A stretch of DNA of 64,000 bases. Origin: Nephrocerus scutellatus (lineage: Eukaryota; Arthropoda; Insecta; Diptera; Pipunculidae). This document shows positions 41,619 through 52,310 of this stretch, piece after piece. A model generated the notes under the pieces. That model worked only from the letters and a program-made list of their open reading frames with translations. It was not told the DNA's origin and ran no database searches. Position 1 is the first letter of the stretch, and the number at the start of each line of letters is the position of its first letter. Both the position numbers and the translations under genes were made by a program. The DNA is taken from the NCBI GenBank assembly GCA_947095585.1, contig OX352761.1, positions 63,130,882 through 63,194,881 of the forward strand. The letters are read 5' to 3'.

Positions 41619-42689
41619 CCAAATCTGATAATAAAGTGCGTTTAGTGTGAAATGCTCGTTCTGGTAAATTCGCGGTAAATTTAAATGTATCTTCGTAAGG
41701 ATCCCATTGAAGACCTAATACCTTTGCAGCGCTGGAGGGTTCTCCTATGTCTTTCATTGCTCTTTCGTCCACGTCTTGATTCCGAACGAATGATCGTAGC
41801 TCGTCATTATTTGTGAGGAACTTGCGCATTCTGAACCCATGCTTGCTCAATGCGATCGTTACATGCTTCATAACTTCTATGATTTTCGTCGCACTAGTAG
41901 CTCCAGTCATCATATCGTCCACGTACATATCTTCCAATATAATCTTTTGCGAAGTCTTTTATAAACTTACGGTAATAACCCAGAAGACCTAGGAATGATT
42001 TGATCTCCTTTTGTGTACGAGGTATGGGGAAATCTTTTATAGCTTTTATTTTATCAGGGTTTGGCTTAACGCCCTGATTTGTTACCAAATCGTGGCAAAC
42101 TTATTTGTTTCACTGGTGCTACACGCGATTTGGCTGTGATGATGGTTGCCCTTAAACCAATGTTCGTGTTAACTAGTGCGTACACAACTGCGGCATAAGC
42201 TTGTTCACTTGCGTCACTGAACCCTATTAAACTTAATTGATCGGTTGTTTGCAGCCACCTTGGGATTCGCACGCTCGTAGATCCGAAGAGATCACCTTTA
42301 ATTTATAGCCAGGCTTCCAAGATTGCTGGAGGGAGTCTATCATCCCACCCCAAGTTCTGCATCCAAATCTGATAATAAAGTGCGTTTAGTGTGAAATGCT
42401 CGTTCTGGTAAATTCGCGGTAAATTTAAATGTATCTTCGTAAGGATCCCATTGAAGACCTAATACCTTTGCAGCGCTGGAGGGTTCTCCTATGTCTTTCA
42501 TTGCTCTTTCGTCCGCGTCTTGATTCCGAACGAATGATCGTAGCTCGTCATTATTTGTGAGGAACTTGCGCATTCTGAACCCATGCTTGCTCAATGCGAT
42601 CGTTACATGCTTCATAACTTCTATGATTTTCGTCGCACTAGTAGCTCCAGTCATCATATCGTCCACGTACATATCTTCCAATATAATCT
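41347..42689 (-). repeat. 599-bp direct duplication with 145-bp errantivirus insert
   Basis: 41347-41945 and 42091-42689 are copies of the same BEL segment (constant offset 744, only single-base differences seen). Between them, 41946-42090 matches the errantivirus C RT at 38152-38296 in the same orientation (GAAGTCTTTTATAAACTTAC to GTTACCAAAT) with about one difference. Confidence 0.9.
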
Positions 42690-43206
42690 GTGCTGCTTCG
42701 GGATGACTTGATTGCATTTGACAGCCAATTTCCTTTAAGCTACGTGTTGCTAAGTACGCTGCTGGTGCCGTGCCATATGTGAGTGTTTTCAATCGGTAAA
42801 CTGCTGGTTGTTCATGTTGGTTATTTCGCCACAAAATATTTTGGTACTTTTGATCTCGGTTTGACACCCACACCTGCCGGTACATCTTCTCTATATCTCC
42901 ACACAGTACAAATTCATGCTGGCGGAACTTTAGCAATATTTTGAGCAATGGTGGTTGCACAGTGGGACCGACCATTAGTATGTCGTTTAATGATATCCCG
43001 GTAGATGACTTTACAGAAGCATCAAAAACCACTCTGAGCTTCGTGGTGGTGCTGTCTGCCTTCAATACTCCGTGATGAGGGATATAATATTTGATAGCAA
43101 GGTTGCAACTTTGTACCCTTTCCATATGCCCGAGCTTCTCATATTCCGCCATGAATGCCTTGTACATTGCTCCGAATTGTTCATAACGCTCGAATTTTCT
43201 TTCCAT
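42340..43206 (-). CDS. pol: BEL/Pao reverse transcriptase region of pol
   Basis: A 288-codon frame. RT motifs: TTKLRVVFDASVKSSTGISL, NDILMVGPTVQPPLLKIL, FVLCGDIEKMYRQVWV, TYGTAPAAYLATR and the catalytic [12 protein letters not shown]. The usual continuation is disturbed by the duplication to its left. It copies element RNA into cDNA within particles. It starts directly after the protease frame, which ends at 43212; the two were probably one ORF. Confidence 0.85.
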   Translation of the reverse strand: MERKFERYEQFGAMYKAFMAEYEKLGHMERVQSCNLAIKYYIPHHGVLKADSTTTKLRVVFDASVKSSTGISLNDILMVGPTVQPPLLKILLKFRQHEFVLCGDIEKMYRQVWVSNRDQKYQNILWRNNQHEQPAVYRLKTLTYGTAPAAYLATRSLKEIGCQMQSSHPEAAQIILEDMYVDDMMTGATSATKIIEVMKHVTIALSKHGFRMRKFLTNNDELRSFVRNQDADERAMKDIGEPSSAAKVLGLQWDPYEDTFKFTANLPERAFHTKRTLLSDLDAELGVG

Positions 43207-43211
43207 GGCCT

Positions 43212-43916
43212 TTAATCTATTGAGAGCGGCATTATAAGTTGTGCCAAGAAAAGCTCTTTACATTTTAATTCGTCTGGGGTTCGTCTATTACTTTTCGGAA
43301 GTTCTTCGATTTCCCAGAATCTGCGAAGGGAATTATCTATGTCTAAAAGAATATTAAAGTTAGTCAGATCAGTATTTTTCTGCTGGTTCTCGCCGCTTCC
43401 TCCGGCCACAATCCAACCGAACACAGTTTCAATTGCTGCCAAGCCACTTGGCAAGTGTAGTTTCTTCGATGCTAGTGATTTGAAGAAGATATCTACTCCC
43501 AAAAGCAAGTCGATTTTTCCGCTCTTGTTAAACATTGGATCAGCCAGCTGCAGCTCCTTCAGCATTTCGGCATCAGGTTCTGATATTTTGTATGATTTGG
43601 ATATGACGGATACTTTCGGTATGATGAATACCTGTGCTGTTAGTGTTTCTTTACTATAAGTTGACTTAATGATCATCTCTGTGGAACCCTTTGTTGTCAC
43701 CATTCCCGTTTCACCTAGCCCTTTTACCAAAATTCTAGCGTTTCTGCGCTCTAGCCTTAAATCCCGCACACATGCTTCAGAAATGAATGATGCCTGGGAT
43801 GCAGAATCCAGTAATGCACGATATGTTTGGTAGTGACCATTGACGTCTTTAATCATCACCAAGGCAGTTGGTAAGATATTGTGTGATGTTTCGGGATACG
43901 TGGTATAAGTTTTCAA
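43212..43916 (-). pseudogene. pol: BEL/Pao aspartic protease region
   Basis: Retroviral-type protease with RALLDSASQASFIS, the altered DSA triad typical of Pao/BEL, and a downstream hydrophobic GLGETGMVTTKG segment. IDLLLGVDIFFKS and ETVFGWIVAGG mark the domain end. It is open over 234 codons but separated from gag and RT by frame changes. Confidence 0.75.
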
Positions 43917-44114
43917 GTCTGCTACATCTACGATGTCACTTGCAGCCTCATTTGTGGCTAGTTCAATTTTGTGGACTTGAGCGCTCGGTTGATTAGATTG
44001 CTTGGCTGCCCTCGATGTATCTGATGATTCATGTAGCGTGGTATGGTGTTTCCTTTGACAATGATAACACCTCGCTCTTGATCTGCACTCTTGAACCCGG
44101 TGTCCGCCATTTAA

Positions 44115-45182
44115 TCAGTTGAAGCATCTATTGCTTGCTTGAATTGCTGCTAACCTTTGTGTTGAGTTCATGCCTTGATAGGTGTCGCATTCATATATTC
44201 TATGCTCCTCTTGTTTGCAAATTGCGCATTTGCCAGTGACTCCAGTTGATGTAGCCACTGTATATGCTTGTGATACTGGTATCGCTCGATTTGGGATAAT
44301 TTTCCTTGTGTAACCCTTTAATGACTCAGCCATATCTATGCGCTTTCCTAAGAATGTCAATAAGTCATCGAAAGTGGGAAATTCCTGCTCCGTTGTTTCC
44401 TGCGCCCAAAGAGATCTGGTTTCGTTGTCTAATTTATTAAGTGTGATATAAATTAACCAAGGATCTCTTTATTCGGCGTCCGCACCTAACGCCTTTAGTC
44501 CTCTAACTGCTTCATCGATTGTATCCGTCAATTTTCTGATGTTTACAGCATTTGGTTGTGTAATGTTTGGGTGCTCCATGAATGTCTTAATAAATCCGTT
44601 GACGGCATACCGTTTTCTGTCGTATCGTTTTATGAGCTTCTGTAGCGCCTCATTATAATTAGAATCAGTCACTGGAAGATGCCGGATTAGTGCTAATGGT
44701 TCTCCTTTTAACACACCCCTCAGGTACTGAAACCTCTGCGCCGCTGTTAAATTTTCTCGATCATGAATGGCGGAACTGTATAGGTCGAAGAATGATTGCC
44801 ACTGCATGTAATCCCCTTCAAATACTGGAATATTTATTTTTGGCAAACGAACTTCAATGGCTTGGCGCTGTGTAGTATTCATGGTATTGTCTGCGAGTAA
44901 TAACCTTGGTGTCTCAATGCTGCGTTCTCGTGCGATGGCATTTAACCTTGCAAGAACTATGTAATAATTGTCCTCAAAGTCTGGCAGGTCTGATTCGACG
45001 TCGCAATCAAGATCAAACATATCCTTTTCAATGTTTTGAAACTCATTAAGCAATCGCTGTACTCTCTCCTGCTTAACATATATTTCGTCTATGCTAGCGT
45101 TCTCCAAATTGCCACGAACATACGTTAACAATTTAGTCATTGAACCCTTGGTTTTGGCTCGTTGCCTTTTCAAGCTCTCCAT
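44115..45182 (-). pseudogene. gag: BEL/Pao Gag
   Basis: The N-terminal frame (45182-44469) has the coiled coil and LPKINIPVFEGDYMQWQSFF with FQYLRGVLKGEPLALI, the typical Pao/BEL capsid region. A TAA at 44469 stops it. A second frame (44360-44115) continues with VTGKCAICKQEEHRIYEC, a zinc knuckle, and ends near RCFN. Further cysteine-rich sequence near 44050-44100 (CRSRARCYHCQRKHHTT-like) follows in another frame. Start chosen at the ATG 45182. Confidence 0.75.
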
Positions 45183-45567
45183 TTTATTACTTCACAAGAA
45201 CTTTGATTGTGTTTCGTGAATAAGCCAAGGATAGTATTGTTTTCACTTAAAGCTTATCTAGTGAATTTGGATTAACAAATGACGTTTGGCTTATTGACTA
45301 ACGGATCGATCATAAATTAATGTTAGCTCACGATAGTGTATATATATTTTCACTCGGAACAATGTCCAGATTGTAAATTGGTAGTTACTACTCACTATTG
45401 ATTATATTGGCTTTCTCAATAATTGCATGTGATCGCCTGGTGTTCCGAGTGTTCTTGTTTAGCGTGGCATTTTTTCCAATGTAATCTCCGTTATAGCTGA
45501 TTTTTGAAATACCGCAATTCCGAATGCTGATTGATGACTCCGTTGTTCAGAATTCACAATATTTCGT

Positions 45568-45584
45568 CCACCCGGGGGCGCCAA
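45568..45584 (-). other. Putative primer-binding site of BEL element
   Basis: Immediately inside the 5' LTR, the minus strand reads TTGGCGCCCCCGGGTGG. The TGGCGCC start is typical of primer sites; I could not assign the tRNA with confidence. Confidence 0.5.
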
Positions 45585-46143
45585 TGTTTCTATGGATAAA
45601 TGCTAATTTCTCCGTATCCAACTATTAAGAAAATTCATACCTTTTTTGATTAGTTAGAGCTGGTTTTCCCTTTACTAACAAATATTCCGCAAATTATGCA
45701 TGGCAGAATGTCACACGCAGCGCCAGTAAACAATTAAACACAAAATGAAAATATTTCGTATCAATTACTTTATTTAAACATTTAAAGAAATTATTGTGTT
45801 TTTGCAATCCAATGTCCAACAATTCTGACGATGGTTGTAAATTAAACAGTTCAAGCTTAGTATTCATGTATTTTTTATATTTATATATAATTTTATATTT
45901 GTGAGAACTTCCTCACCCTGAGACGCACAAATGGAACTGTAACAAAATTCTATAATACTGAAAACGGGAACGAATGAAATTTTGTGTATAGCAGTAGACA
46001 CTGCTGCGCTGCCTACTTGTTTCAGTTCATTTTTTTTGTGTATTGCTGCTGCTGCTACTACTGCGACGCCTAAGGCAGTAACTTCACTTTTTTATCTCTC
46101 CCTTCTTTCTACTGCACATCGGCTCTTATGCGATACGTGAACA
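45585..46143 (-). repeat. 5' LTR of BEL element
   Basis: 559 bp, TGTTCACG...AAACA on the minus strand, same boundaries as the 3' LTR. Right flank TATGT is the target duplication. Confidence 0.9.
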
Positions 46144-46377
46144 TATGTTGTGCTAATAAGGATGTCTCCTTCCTGCATATCGACTGGCAAATTCACTATT
46201 GTTTTCGAGTTTTCCGAAAGAATGTATTTTTGAGACATAAAGTTAGGCTTTAGTTCGAGAGGTATTACAGACTTTTGTGTAATTAAATGTTTGTTGGCTA
46301 AATCAATTTTCGCTCCTAATTTAGTGAGCGCATCCAGTCCTAGCAAACCATCGAAGTATCCGTGAAAGCGGAACATT
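46144..46377 (-). pseudogene. pol: Errantivirus C protease, second part
   Basis: Minus-strand FRFHGYFDGLLGLDALTKLG and onwards to DMQEGDILISTTY continues the protease whose first part is at 50800-50558 (ending RFLVL). The BEL LTR begins directly at its other end, so the open frame reads into the LTR. Confidence 0.75.
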
Positions 46378-47439
46378 TTTTTTTTTTTTTTTTTTTTTCA
46401 TTTTTAATTTATTTATTTTCCTCATTTTTTAACAAAAAATATACAAAAATTGACAAAATAAACTATAAATTTACAGTTAATATAGAAGCATAAAATTATA
46501 TGAAAAGAAAAAAAATGGAGGTGTGGGCACAACACGACTTTCTTTTACGGACTGGTCCAGAATCTTCAGTAAATGTATATTAAATTTTTTTTTCCATTCA
46601 TTTTTTATTTTTATTTTTTTTTTCATTTTCTCATAGTAGTTTACTACTACGACTACCACTTCCGTTTGGCCGATTTCCGCCAAAATCAACTGGGCCCTCC
46701 CAATTTATGTAAAAAGCTTAAATATGTCTCAATCAATTCAGCCGTCTGGGCTGTAGAGTGGACACAGAGCCACAGACACACAGACAGAGATTTTTTTTTT
46801 TGCTTTTTCTGACTCAGGAGATACGGTAATGGGTATATCTGCAAAAATCCCGAGTTCGAAAATTTTCATGATTACTATACTTACTTCTACTACTAGTAAA
46901 AGAAAGTAAAAGTTAGTGACATTTTGTAATTTAAAATTAGTTTTAAATGTCACTTCAAATTACATACTAATTAAGAGTTAGTGGGGTAAATGATACTTAA
47001 TATTTTACTAAATTATGCGTGACTTATTTTTAAATTTATTTCAACATATAATAATAACTACATTAGAATTGACATCTTTAAATTTATGTAACAAAGAGAA
47101 GCAAAGTTTCGATATCGACGTGACTAAAATCAAGAAGCCACAATTTAATTTTTTTTAAAAAAAACAGGTAATTTTCTAACGACTCGTATGCTTACAGGAA
47201 GCTTGTTAAATAATCGACAAGATACGATGGTAAAAAATCGACTGAATAATGTTGTATGAAATGAAGGGACATTTACTACAAAGCCTGAGTTGCTACGTAA
47301 ATTTAGTCCTACATTTGGGGACCTATAAAACCCACTTCTCCTAAAGAAAACTTTCAGTGTTTTAAAGTAGTATAAGTGTCTTACTGGTAGTATTTTCAGC
47401 GATCTGAAAAACTACATTGAGTGAGTTAAACGGTTTGCA
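46378..47439 (-). other. 3' UTR and poly(A) tail of LINE copy 1
   Basis: AT-rich, with a T run at 46378-46400 (poly(A) on the sense strand), CACAGACACACAGACAGAG near 46770 and AGTTAGTGACATTTTG near 46912. The last block recurs at 52505-52580 in copy 2. The far ORF2 tail (VTKIVKS-type sequence corresponding to 57845-58177) is partly included and degenerate. Confidence 0.6.
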
Positions 47440-49066
47440 TTACAAATATTTTAATAACACACTTTTGCAATACAGCCAATTGCTGAATTTATTGAAGTAC
47501 GCACCTCCCCAACAGATTATTCCATATTGTAACTTAGAATGACAAAGGCCATAATAAATTGCTTTTAGGGTATTTATATTTAAATAATTTCGAAGACGGT
47601 AAAAGTATCTAGACACTGATAGAAAATATTTTTTTAAGTTTTCAATATGTTCAGACCAACTGAAATTTTTGAAATTGAAATTGACGCAAACAATCAGAGG
47701 AATGAAATACGATTTCACAAGGTGATGAATCATGTGGGGTGAGGCGGAAATACATTAATTTAGTTTTTTTACTGACAATTAATTGGTTTTTAGCGAACCA
47801 TTCTCTTAATAGGTGGATATCATGGTTTATATCAGCTACCAAATTAAAACAGTTTACTGAATTAAATGCAATTCCAAGGTCATCCGCAAAGGCTGTGATT
47901 TTACCCACTAAAGGAAGATCAAATATAGAGTTAATGTAGATTAAAAACAAAATGGGACCAAGAACAGATCCCTGCGGTACACCATGCATAATGAACTTGG
48001 AATTACTCACCTTATCAGAGACAACAACCCTTGGGGATCTTTTGGTAAGATATGACTTAAACCATTCGTAAATAAAACCCCGAAATCCCGCATTATATAG
48101 TTTTGATAGCAGTAAATTGTGGTTTACCATATCGAAGGCTTTGGTTATGTCAACGAAAAGACCTGCACAAGAGTTTTTAGAATCAAGTCCCGTATACATA
48201 ACAGAGCAAAAGTCAAGAAGAGCATCTTCGGTGGAAAGTCCTTTTCTAAAACCAAATTGTGCAGGACTGAAGTAACTAATCTTTCTTAGGTACGCAAGGA
48301 TTCTACTTTTAACAGTTTTTTCAAATATCTTTGAAGTCATACAATGATCCGTTAAATGAAGATCAATGTTAATACAACCACAATCTTTATTTAAAATATT
48401 CTTGAACCGACCAAGTACATGGTCCAGACAAGTGCCTGAAGAATGCCTAGTAGGCTGATTAATAAAGGAAGTTAAGTCGTACTCAGCTAAAAGAGCGCGA
48501 TAAGAATCAGACGCGGAACCTCGGTTTAGCAAATCTATGTTAAAGTCACCTTAAAAAACCATGTTTGGTTTATTTTCGAGGACTAAGAGGCTCGAAAATT
48601 CATTCAAAAAGTATTGAAAAGGCTTAGTGTTAAATCTATATAAACACAAAAATACAAAAACTTCATTTCCTATGGTGAAGGTTAATTTTATGGCGTCTGC
48701 ACTCACCCAATTAAAGCATATAACTTCAACATCATACAAATCTCGAATAAAAACACCAACTCCTCCAGCAGAATTTGCATAAAATATGTAACCAGGTAAA
48801 GAATAGTCTTCAATCTCACAGGAGTAAATCCATATTTCAGATACGAAAATTAAATCTGGCAATTTAGCAAATGCTTCCAGAATGCAAACCAATAAATCGA
48901 AATTCTGCCGTAAACTACGAATGTTCTGATGAACAACGAAAAAAGAGCTATTAGAATTAAAGAAAGAATCAAGTGCATTATCGCTAATGCAATTAATGGT
49001 GTTAGTGGTGAAATTTTCGTCTAAATGTTCATAATCATCATTAAAATTTAACATATTCAAAGACAA
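47440..49066 (-). pseudogene. LINE copy 1 ORF2 (endonuclease and RT)
   Basis: Starts at ATG 49066. Endonuclease boxes FVVHQNIRSLRQNFDLLV, LPDLIFVSEIWIYS and a GDFN that follows an in-frame TAA at 48551. After LTDHC the sequence jumps straight to KIFEKTVKSRILAYLRKISY, skipping the usual linker and first RT motifs. RT then shows GLFVDITKAFDMVNH (catalytic Asp), GVPQGSVLGPILFLIYIN and AFADDLGIAF. A deletion near 47690 (113 bp relative to copy 2) shifts the frame. The C-terminal end is 47733-47440. Confidence 0.8.
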
Positions 49067-49251
49067 TTTAGTCAGGTACAGAGACTAGATCATCAAATGA
49101 TCTTAAAACACAACTTCGCCACCAACGTCTTTCTTTAACAGAATGCCATTTCCTTTGAACCATACAAACTTGTAATGTTTTTCCTTTTTTATGTTATTAG
49201 CTGCCTTATATAAAGCTCTAGTGTATTGAGTAAAACTATTGTTTATATAAA

Positions 49252-49560
49252 TGTGGGATTTAACAAATTAAACACGCACAGTTCGATTAAGAAACATTTA
49301 CTTGTTTATTAAATTAAATGATAAAGGCACAAAATATGTGTGGAACGATTTAACAATAAGAAAAAGGAATACAATTTACTCGCACTGACTGGCACTAACT
49401 CTTGTCTCGTCTCGATACCTATTACTACTGTGTTCGACGCTTGCTCTATTCTACTCTATTGACGATGATGAAAGTAAACTCAAGCGGATGAGTGTGTGTG
49501 CCTGAGGACAGTTACTTGTTGTTGTTGCGTGCTCTGGTGATCGGGCCACGATATACCACA
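49252..49560 (-). repeat. 309-bp solo LTR of the Mdg3-like gypsy element
   Basis: Reads TGTGGTATATCG...AATCCCACA on the minus strand, same length and sequence (by eye) as the LTR at 60761-61069. Flanks TATATAAA / TAAATATT give a 4-bp duplication TAAA; LINE copy 2 keeps the empty site TATATAAATATT near 60122. No internal region is present, so it is a solo LTR. Confidence 0.9.
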
Positions 49561-50454
49561 TAAATATTACTAATATTTTTTTCACTTTTTATAAATAACG
49601 AAGTATTAAGCTTCTTCTTCGCATTGCTTTTTACAATTTTCTGTTCGATATTATAGTTAGATATCTCGACGCACACAATTGACCTCTCCTTCTCTCCTTG
49701 TGATTTTAAACGCCTTACAAAACATTTTTTAATATCGTTTGTTTCAATGTTTACATTCAAACCTTCGCGAAAAATTTTGTGTACACATTCCTCTGCATTG
49801 TCTATATCAACCTCAGGTATACCAACAATGTCAATTTGATTCTCTAATTTTTTTTGTTCATTCCAGTTTAACTTGCTTTCAAGTTTATTCACCTTTTTGC
49901 TTAGTGTATTGTTTTCTTCTTTTAACTGCTGTAACGTCATGAGGAAATCACTGTTTATTTTTTTTGAGACTAATGTTCTCCTCGTATAGTTGCTGCAATG
50001 ATACAGGACTGCTAGATGTTAATGCTGCTTGCTGGCTGTGCACTGATATATTTAATTTATTCGCTCCAGGTCTGTTTTGTTTGTCTTTATTCTGTAGTTG
50101 TTGTTGTTGCTTCGCTAAAATTGCAGTTCTGGCTTTGTTTTCCTTGGTTGGTAGTGATTTTGACTGATTCGATGATTGCTGATTAACTGCGGCTGTTTTT
50201 ACACCTTCAGACTGATTTTTTTTCTTGACGGCAGATGTTTGTGGCAACTCAAAGGGCTGCACTTCCTGTAAAGATTTTCGGCGCAAAGTATTACACTTGT
50301 CACACCGATAAGTTAAATTGTTTGTATTTAAATAAGCAATATCAGTCTCCTGTATATTTACACAAGAACCGTGAAAAATATTTTTGCAGTCACCACAATC
50401 AACTTTAGTCGCATCACTGCGATCCAATTTATCTTTGCAAACTGAGCAATTCAT
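49561..50454 (-). pseudogene. LINE copy 1 ORF1 (PHD-type zinc finger, coiled coil)
   Basis: ATG at 50454. The N-terminus has a C4HC3 PHD-like finger: CSVCKDKLDRSDATKVDC, CGDCKNIFHGSC and CDKC. Gln/Ser-rich middle, then a coiled coil (LKEENNTLSKKVNKLESKLN) and a C-terminal region. An eighth T in a T run near 49962 (seven in copy 2) shifts the frame, ending the first part at 49948. The second part runs into the solo LTR. ORF1 proteins bind element RNA; a PHD finger might contact chromatin, which is inference from the domain. Confidence 0.75.
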
Positions 50455-50557
50455 AATTAATTTAAAAAACCAACGACTAAAAGTTAGTAAAACTGTGTAC
50501 CCCACAACACTATTAAAAACACGTCTTGTCGAATCAAGAACAAAACTTCTATTGACT

Positions 50558-50800
50558 AACACTAAGAATCTGGGTTTTCCAGGCTGATTGAATTCTACAA
50601 AATTGGGCAAACGGATTTCCTTGTCTATTTGATGGGTGTTTAGTATGGTTTTTATAGTTGTGGGTTCGATGGAGACGAGATCGTCGGGGTGTGCAAACTC
50701 GGGGTTAATGAATGAGGTTGAGGCTCCGGTGTCAATTAGGAATTTTAATGGACGTCCGAAGGGTGAGGCAATGTTTGTATAAGGCAGCACAGTGCCATGC
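50558..50800 (-). pseudogene. pol: Errantivirus C protease, first part
   Basis: Minus strand PLKFLIDTGASTSFINPEFA shows the aspartic protease active site. The frame runs to NFVEFNQPGKPRFLVL, where LINE copy 1 interrupts it, and continues at 46377. Confidence 0.8.
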
Positions 50801-51900
50801 TTATTGATGTCTACGTACCCGATTGGTCTATCGGGGTATGTGAAAATTTCCGTTGTCTAGTTCGTGCATTACGTTTAGTAAGTCAGAATCCTGTCGATCA
50901 AAATGGTCATAGTTGTAGTAGGAATCTAGCTGTTGATAATTGTTTGCTTCTGTTTGGTTACCAAGGTTGTCTCCAGAGTTGTCTGTATTGTACGTTACGT
51001 TATGTAGTTCCTGGCTTGTGAATTTTGGAGGCCAGTTTTGTCTAAAATTATTGGACGGTTGCTGGCTCTTCGAGTCTGTCTGGAATTTCCAGAACCAAGT
51101 TCCATTGGTTCTACTGGTGGTAAGCTTATTTGTTGAGTTTGAAGAGGCTGCTGCTGTCGTTGGATATAATTTTGAGGTGGTTGCTGTGGCTGGAACTGTT
51201 GTCGCTGTTGAAATTGTGTTTGGAAAATCTATTGTTGTTGTTGTGAGGGACGTTGTTGGAAGAATGGTTGCCGTTGCTCAAGGTTTAGCTTGAAGTGAGG
51301 TGCTGATGGATTGGTTGGTTAAAACAGTGTTGTTGTCGCCTTTGTGGTATGTAAATTTGTCCGATTGAATGGGGTTGTTCCAATGATTTCCTGTAGGTAA
51401 ATTTTTTAGATGACGGATCTGATTTCGAATAAAAGATATTTTGTTCTTTTATGCAAAATGCAAAAGCTTCGGGTAGTGAGGATGGTTTTATTGCACGGAT
51501 GGTTGAGCCTAAAGGTTTGCGTAATCCGACCAAGAATGTGTTTAAACACATTTCTTCATAAAGTTCGCTTTTTGCCTTAATAACGCTCACGTTTGTCTCG
51601 TGGACTTGAACGTGGTTGCTGATTGTCGCGAAAATTTCTATAACTTTACTATAGAATCGTTCTACGCTATTTTGGTTTTGCCTTTGACCGTGAAGGTCTC
51701 TGATAAGAGATGTCTCATTCCTCTTATCCGAATAGTGTAGTATAAGGTTGGATCTTATGGAGGTCCAGATCAATGGTGTTCCGTACATATTTAATATTTC
51801 ATTGGCGGGGCCAATAATTTTGTTACGAATTGCTCGCACTCAGTTGTACTCTATCGACCACGCTATATTCTAACTATTCGTCTGAACTTTCACTTATGTT
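50801..51900 (-). pseudogene. gag: Gag of errantivirus C
   Basis: The 184-codon frame (51839-51285) shows AIRNKIIGPANEILNMYGTP, HGQRQNQNSVERFYSKVIEI and NTFLVGLRKPLGSTIRAIKP, as in 17.6/297-type capsids. A Gln/Pro-rich tail with stops follows to about 50960, then a decayed stretch leading into the protease frame. The N-terminus before 51840 is degenerate. Confidence 0.7.
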
Positions 51901-52298
51901 TCCTAATTTAAATCTATGGGAAGTTTGCAAATAATATGGGGCTATCCTTGGTCTAGCCTTTGTGTAAGTTCTATTGGAAATGGGATTTGAGTAAGGATGT
52001 ATAATTACTTTGACTTACATGCATGTAGCTGAGGTAAGCGTTGTCTTCATGTTGTGGTAGTTTTCCTTGTTGAGTGGTACTAAACTTATGTGTTAAAACA
52101 CGCCAACACGCTTCCTTTTTCCAGAGTTTTGGATTCACTTATTTTTGATAAACCGCCGAAAATTTATTTGATGAAAGCTGATCTTGTATTCTATTTTTTC
52201 GTGCGCAAACTTCACTTCACTGAGTTCGCTTATAAATAAACCGTTGATGAACTACAGTACTGAACGTTTTTTAAGTATACTGAAAAAAATTGTCCGTA
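51901..52298 (-). other. Leader region of errantivirus C
   Basis: Untranslated leader between the primer site and gag on the minus strand, AT-rich, no open frame of note. Confidence 0.45.
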
Positions 52299-52299
52299 C

Positions 52300-52310
52300 A
52301 CGACTGCGCC
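52300..52310 (-). other. Primer-binding site of errantivirus C
   Basis: Minus strand GGCGCAGTCG directly after the LTR end TTAACT. This matches the tRNA-Ser-type primer site used by 17.6/297-like errantiviruses. Confidence 0.65.

Larger units (their letters stand above)
38862..46143 (-). mobile_element. BEL/Pao retrotransposon, full length, in errantivirus C
   Basis: Two 559-bp LTRs (38862-39420 and 45585-46143) flank gag, protease, RT, RNase H and integrase on the minus strand. The 5-bp target duplication TATGT lies at 38857-38861 and 46144-46148. The order protease-RT-RNase H-integrase and the RT box YVDD are typical of BEL/Pao. Several frameshifts, a stop in gag and an internal rearrangement at 41347-42689 make it non-functional, although long frames remain, so insertion is fairly recent. 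Confidence 0.9.
46378..50557 (-). mobile_element. PHD-finger LINE copy 1 (CR1/Jockey superfamily), in errantivirus C protease
   Basis: The minus-strand element starts AGTCAATAG at 50557 and ends in a poly(A) tail (T run on plus, 46378-46400). TGTT, shared by both flanks, fits a short target duplication and restores an unbroken protease reading frame (FLV|FRF). Contents: ORF1 with PHD-type finger, ORF2 with endonuclease and RT, a ~570-bp 3' UTR, and a solo LTR inserted in the end of ORF1. Dead through stops and deletions. Confidence 0.8.

Noticed and set aside
46092..46376. ORF joining errantivirus protease to BEL LTR
   Set aside because: The C-terminal part is only read-through into the BEL LTR; the same peptide end appears at the other BEL LTR (39369-39569).
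50940..51293. Val-rich plus ORF of 117 codons
   Set aside because: Antisense of the Gln-rich tail of errantivirus C gag.
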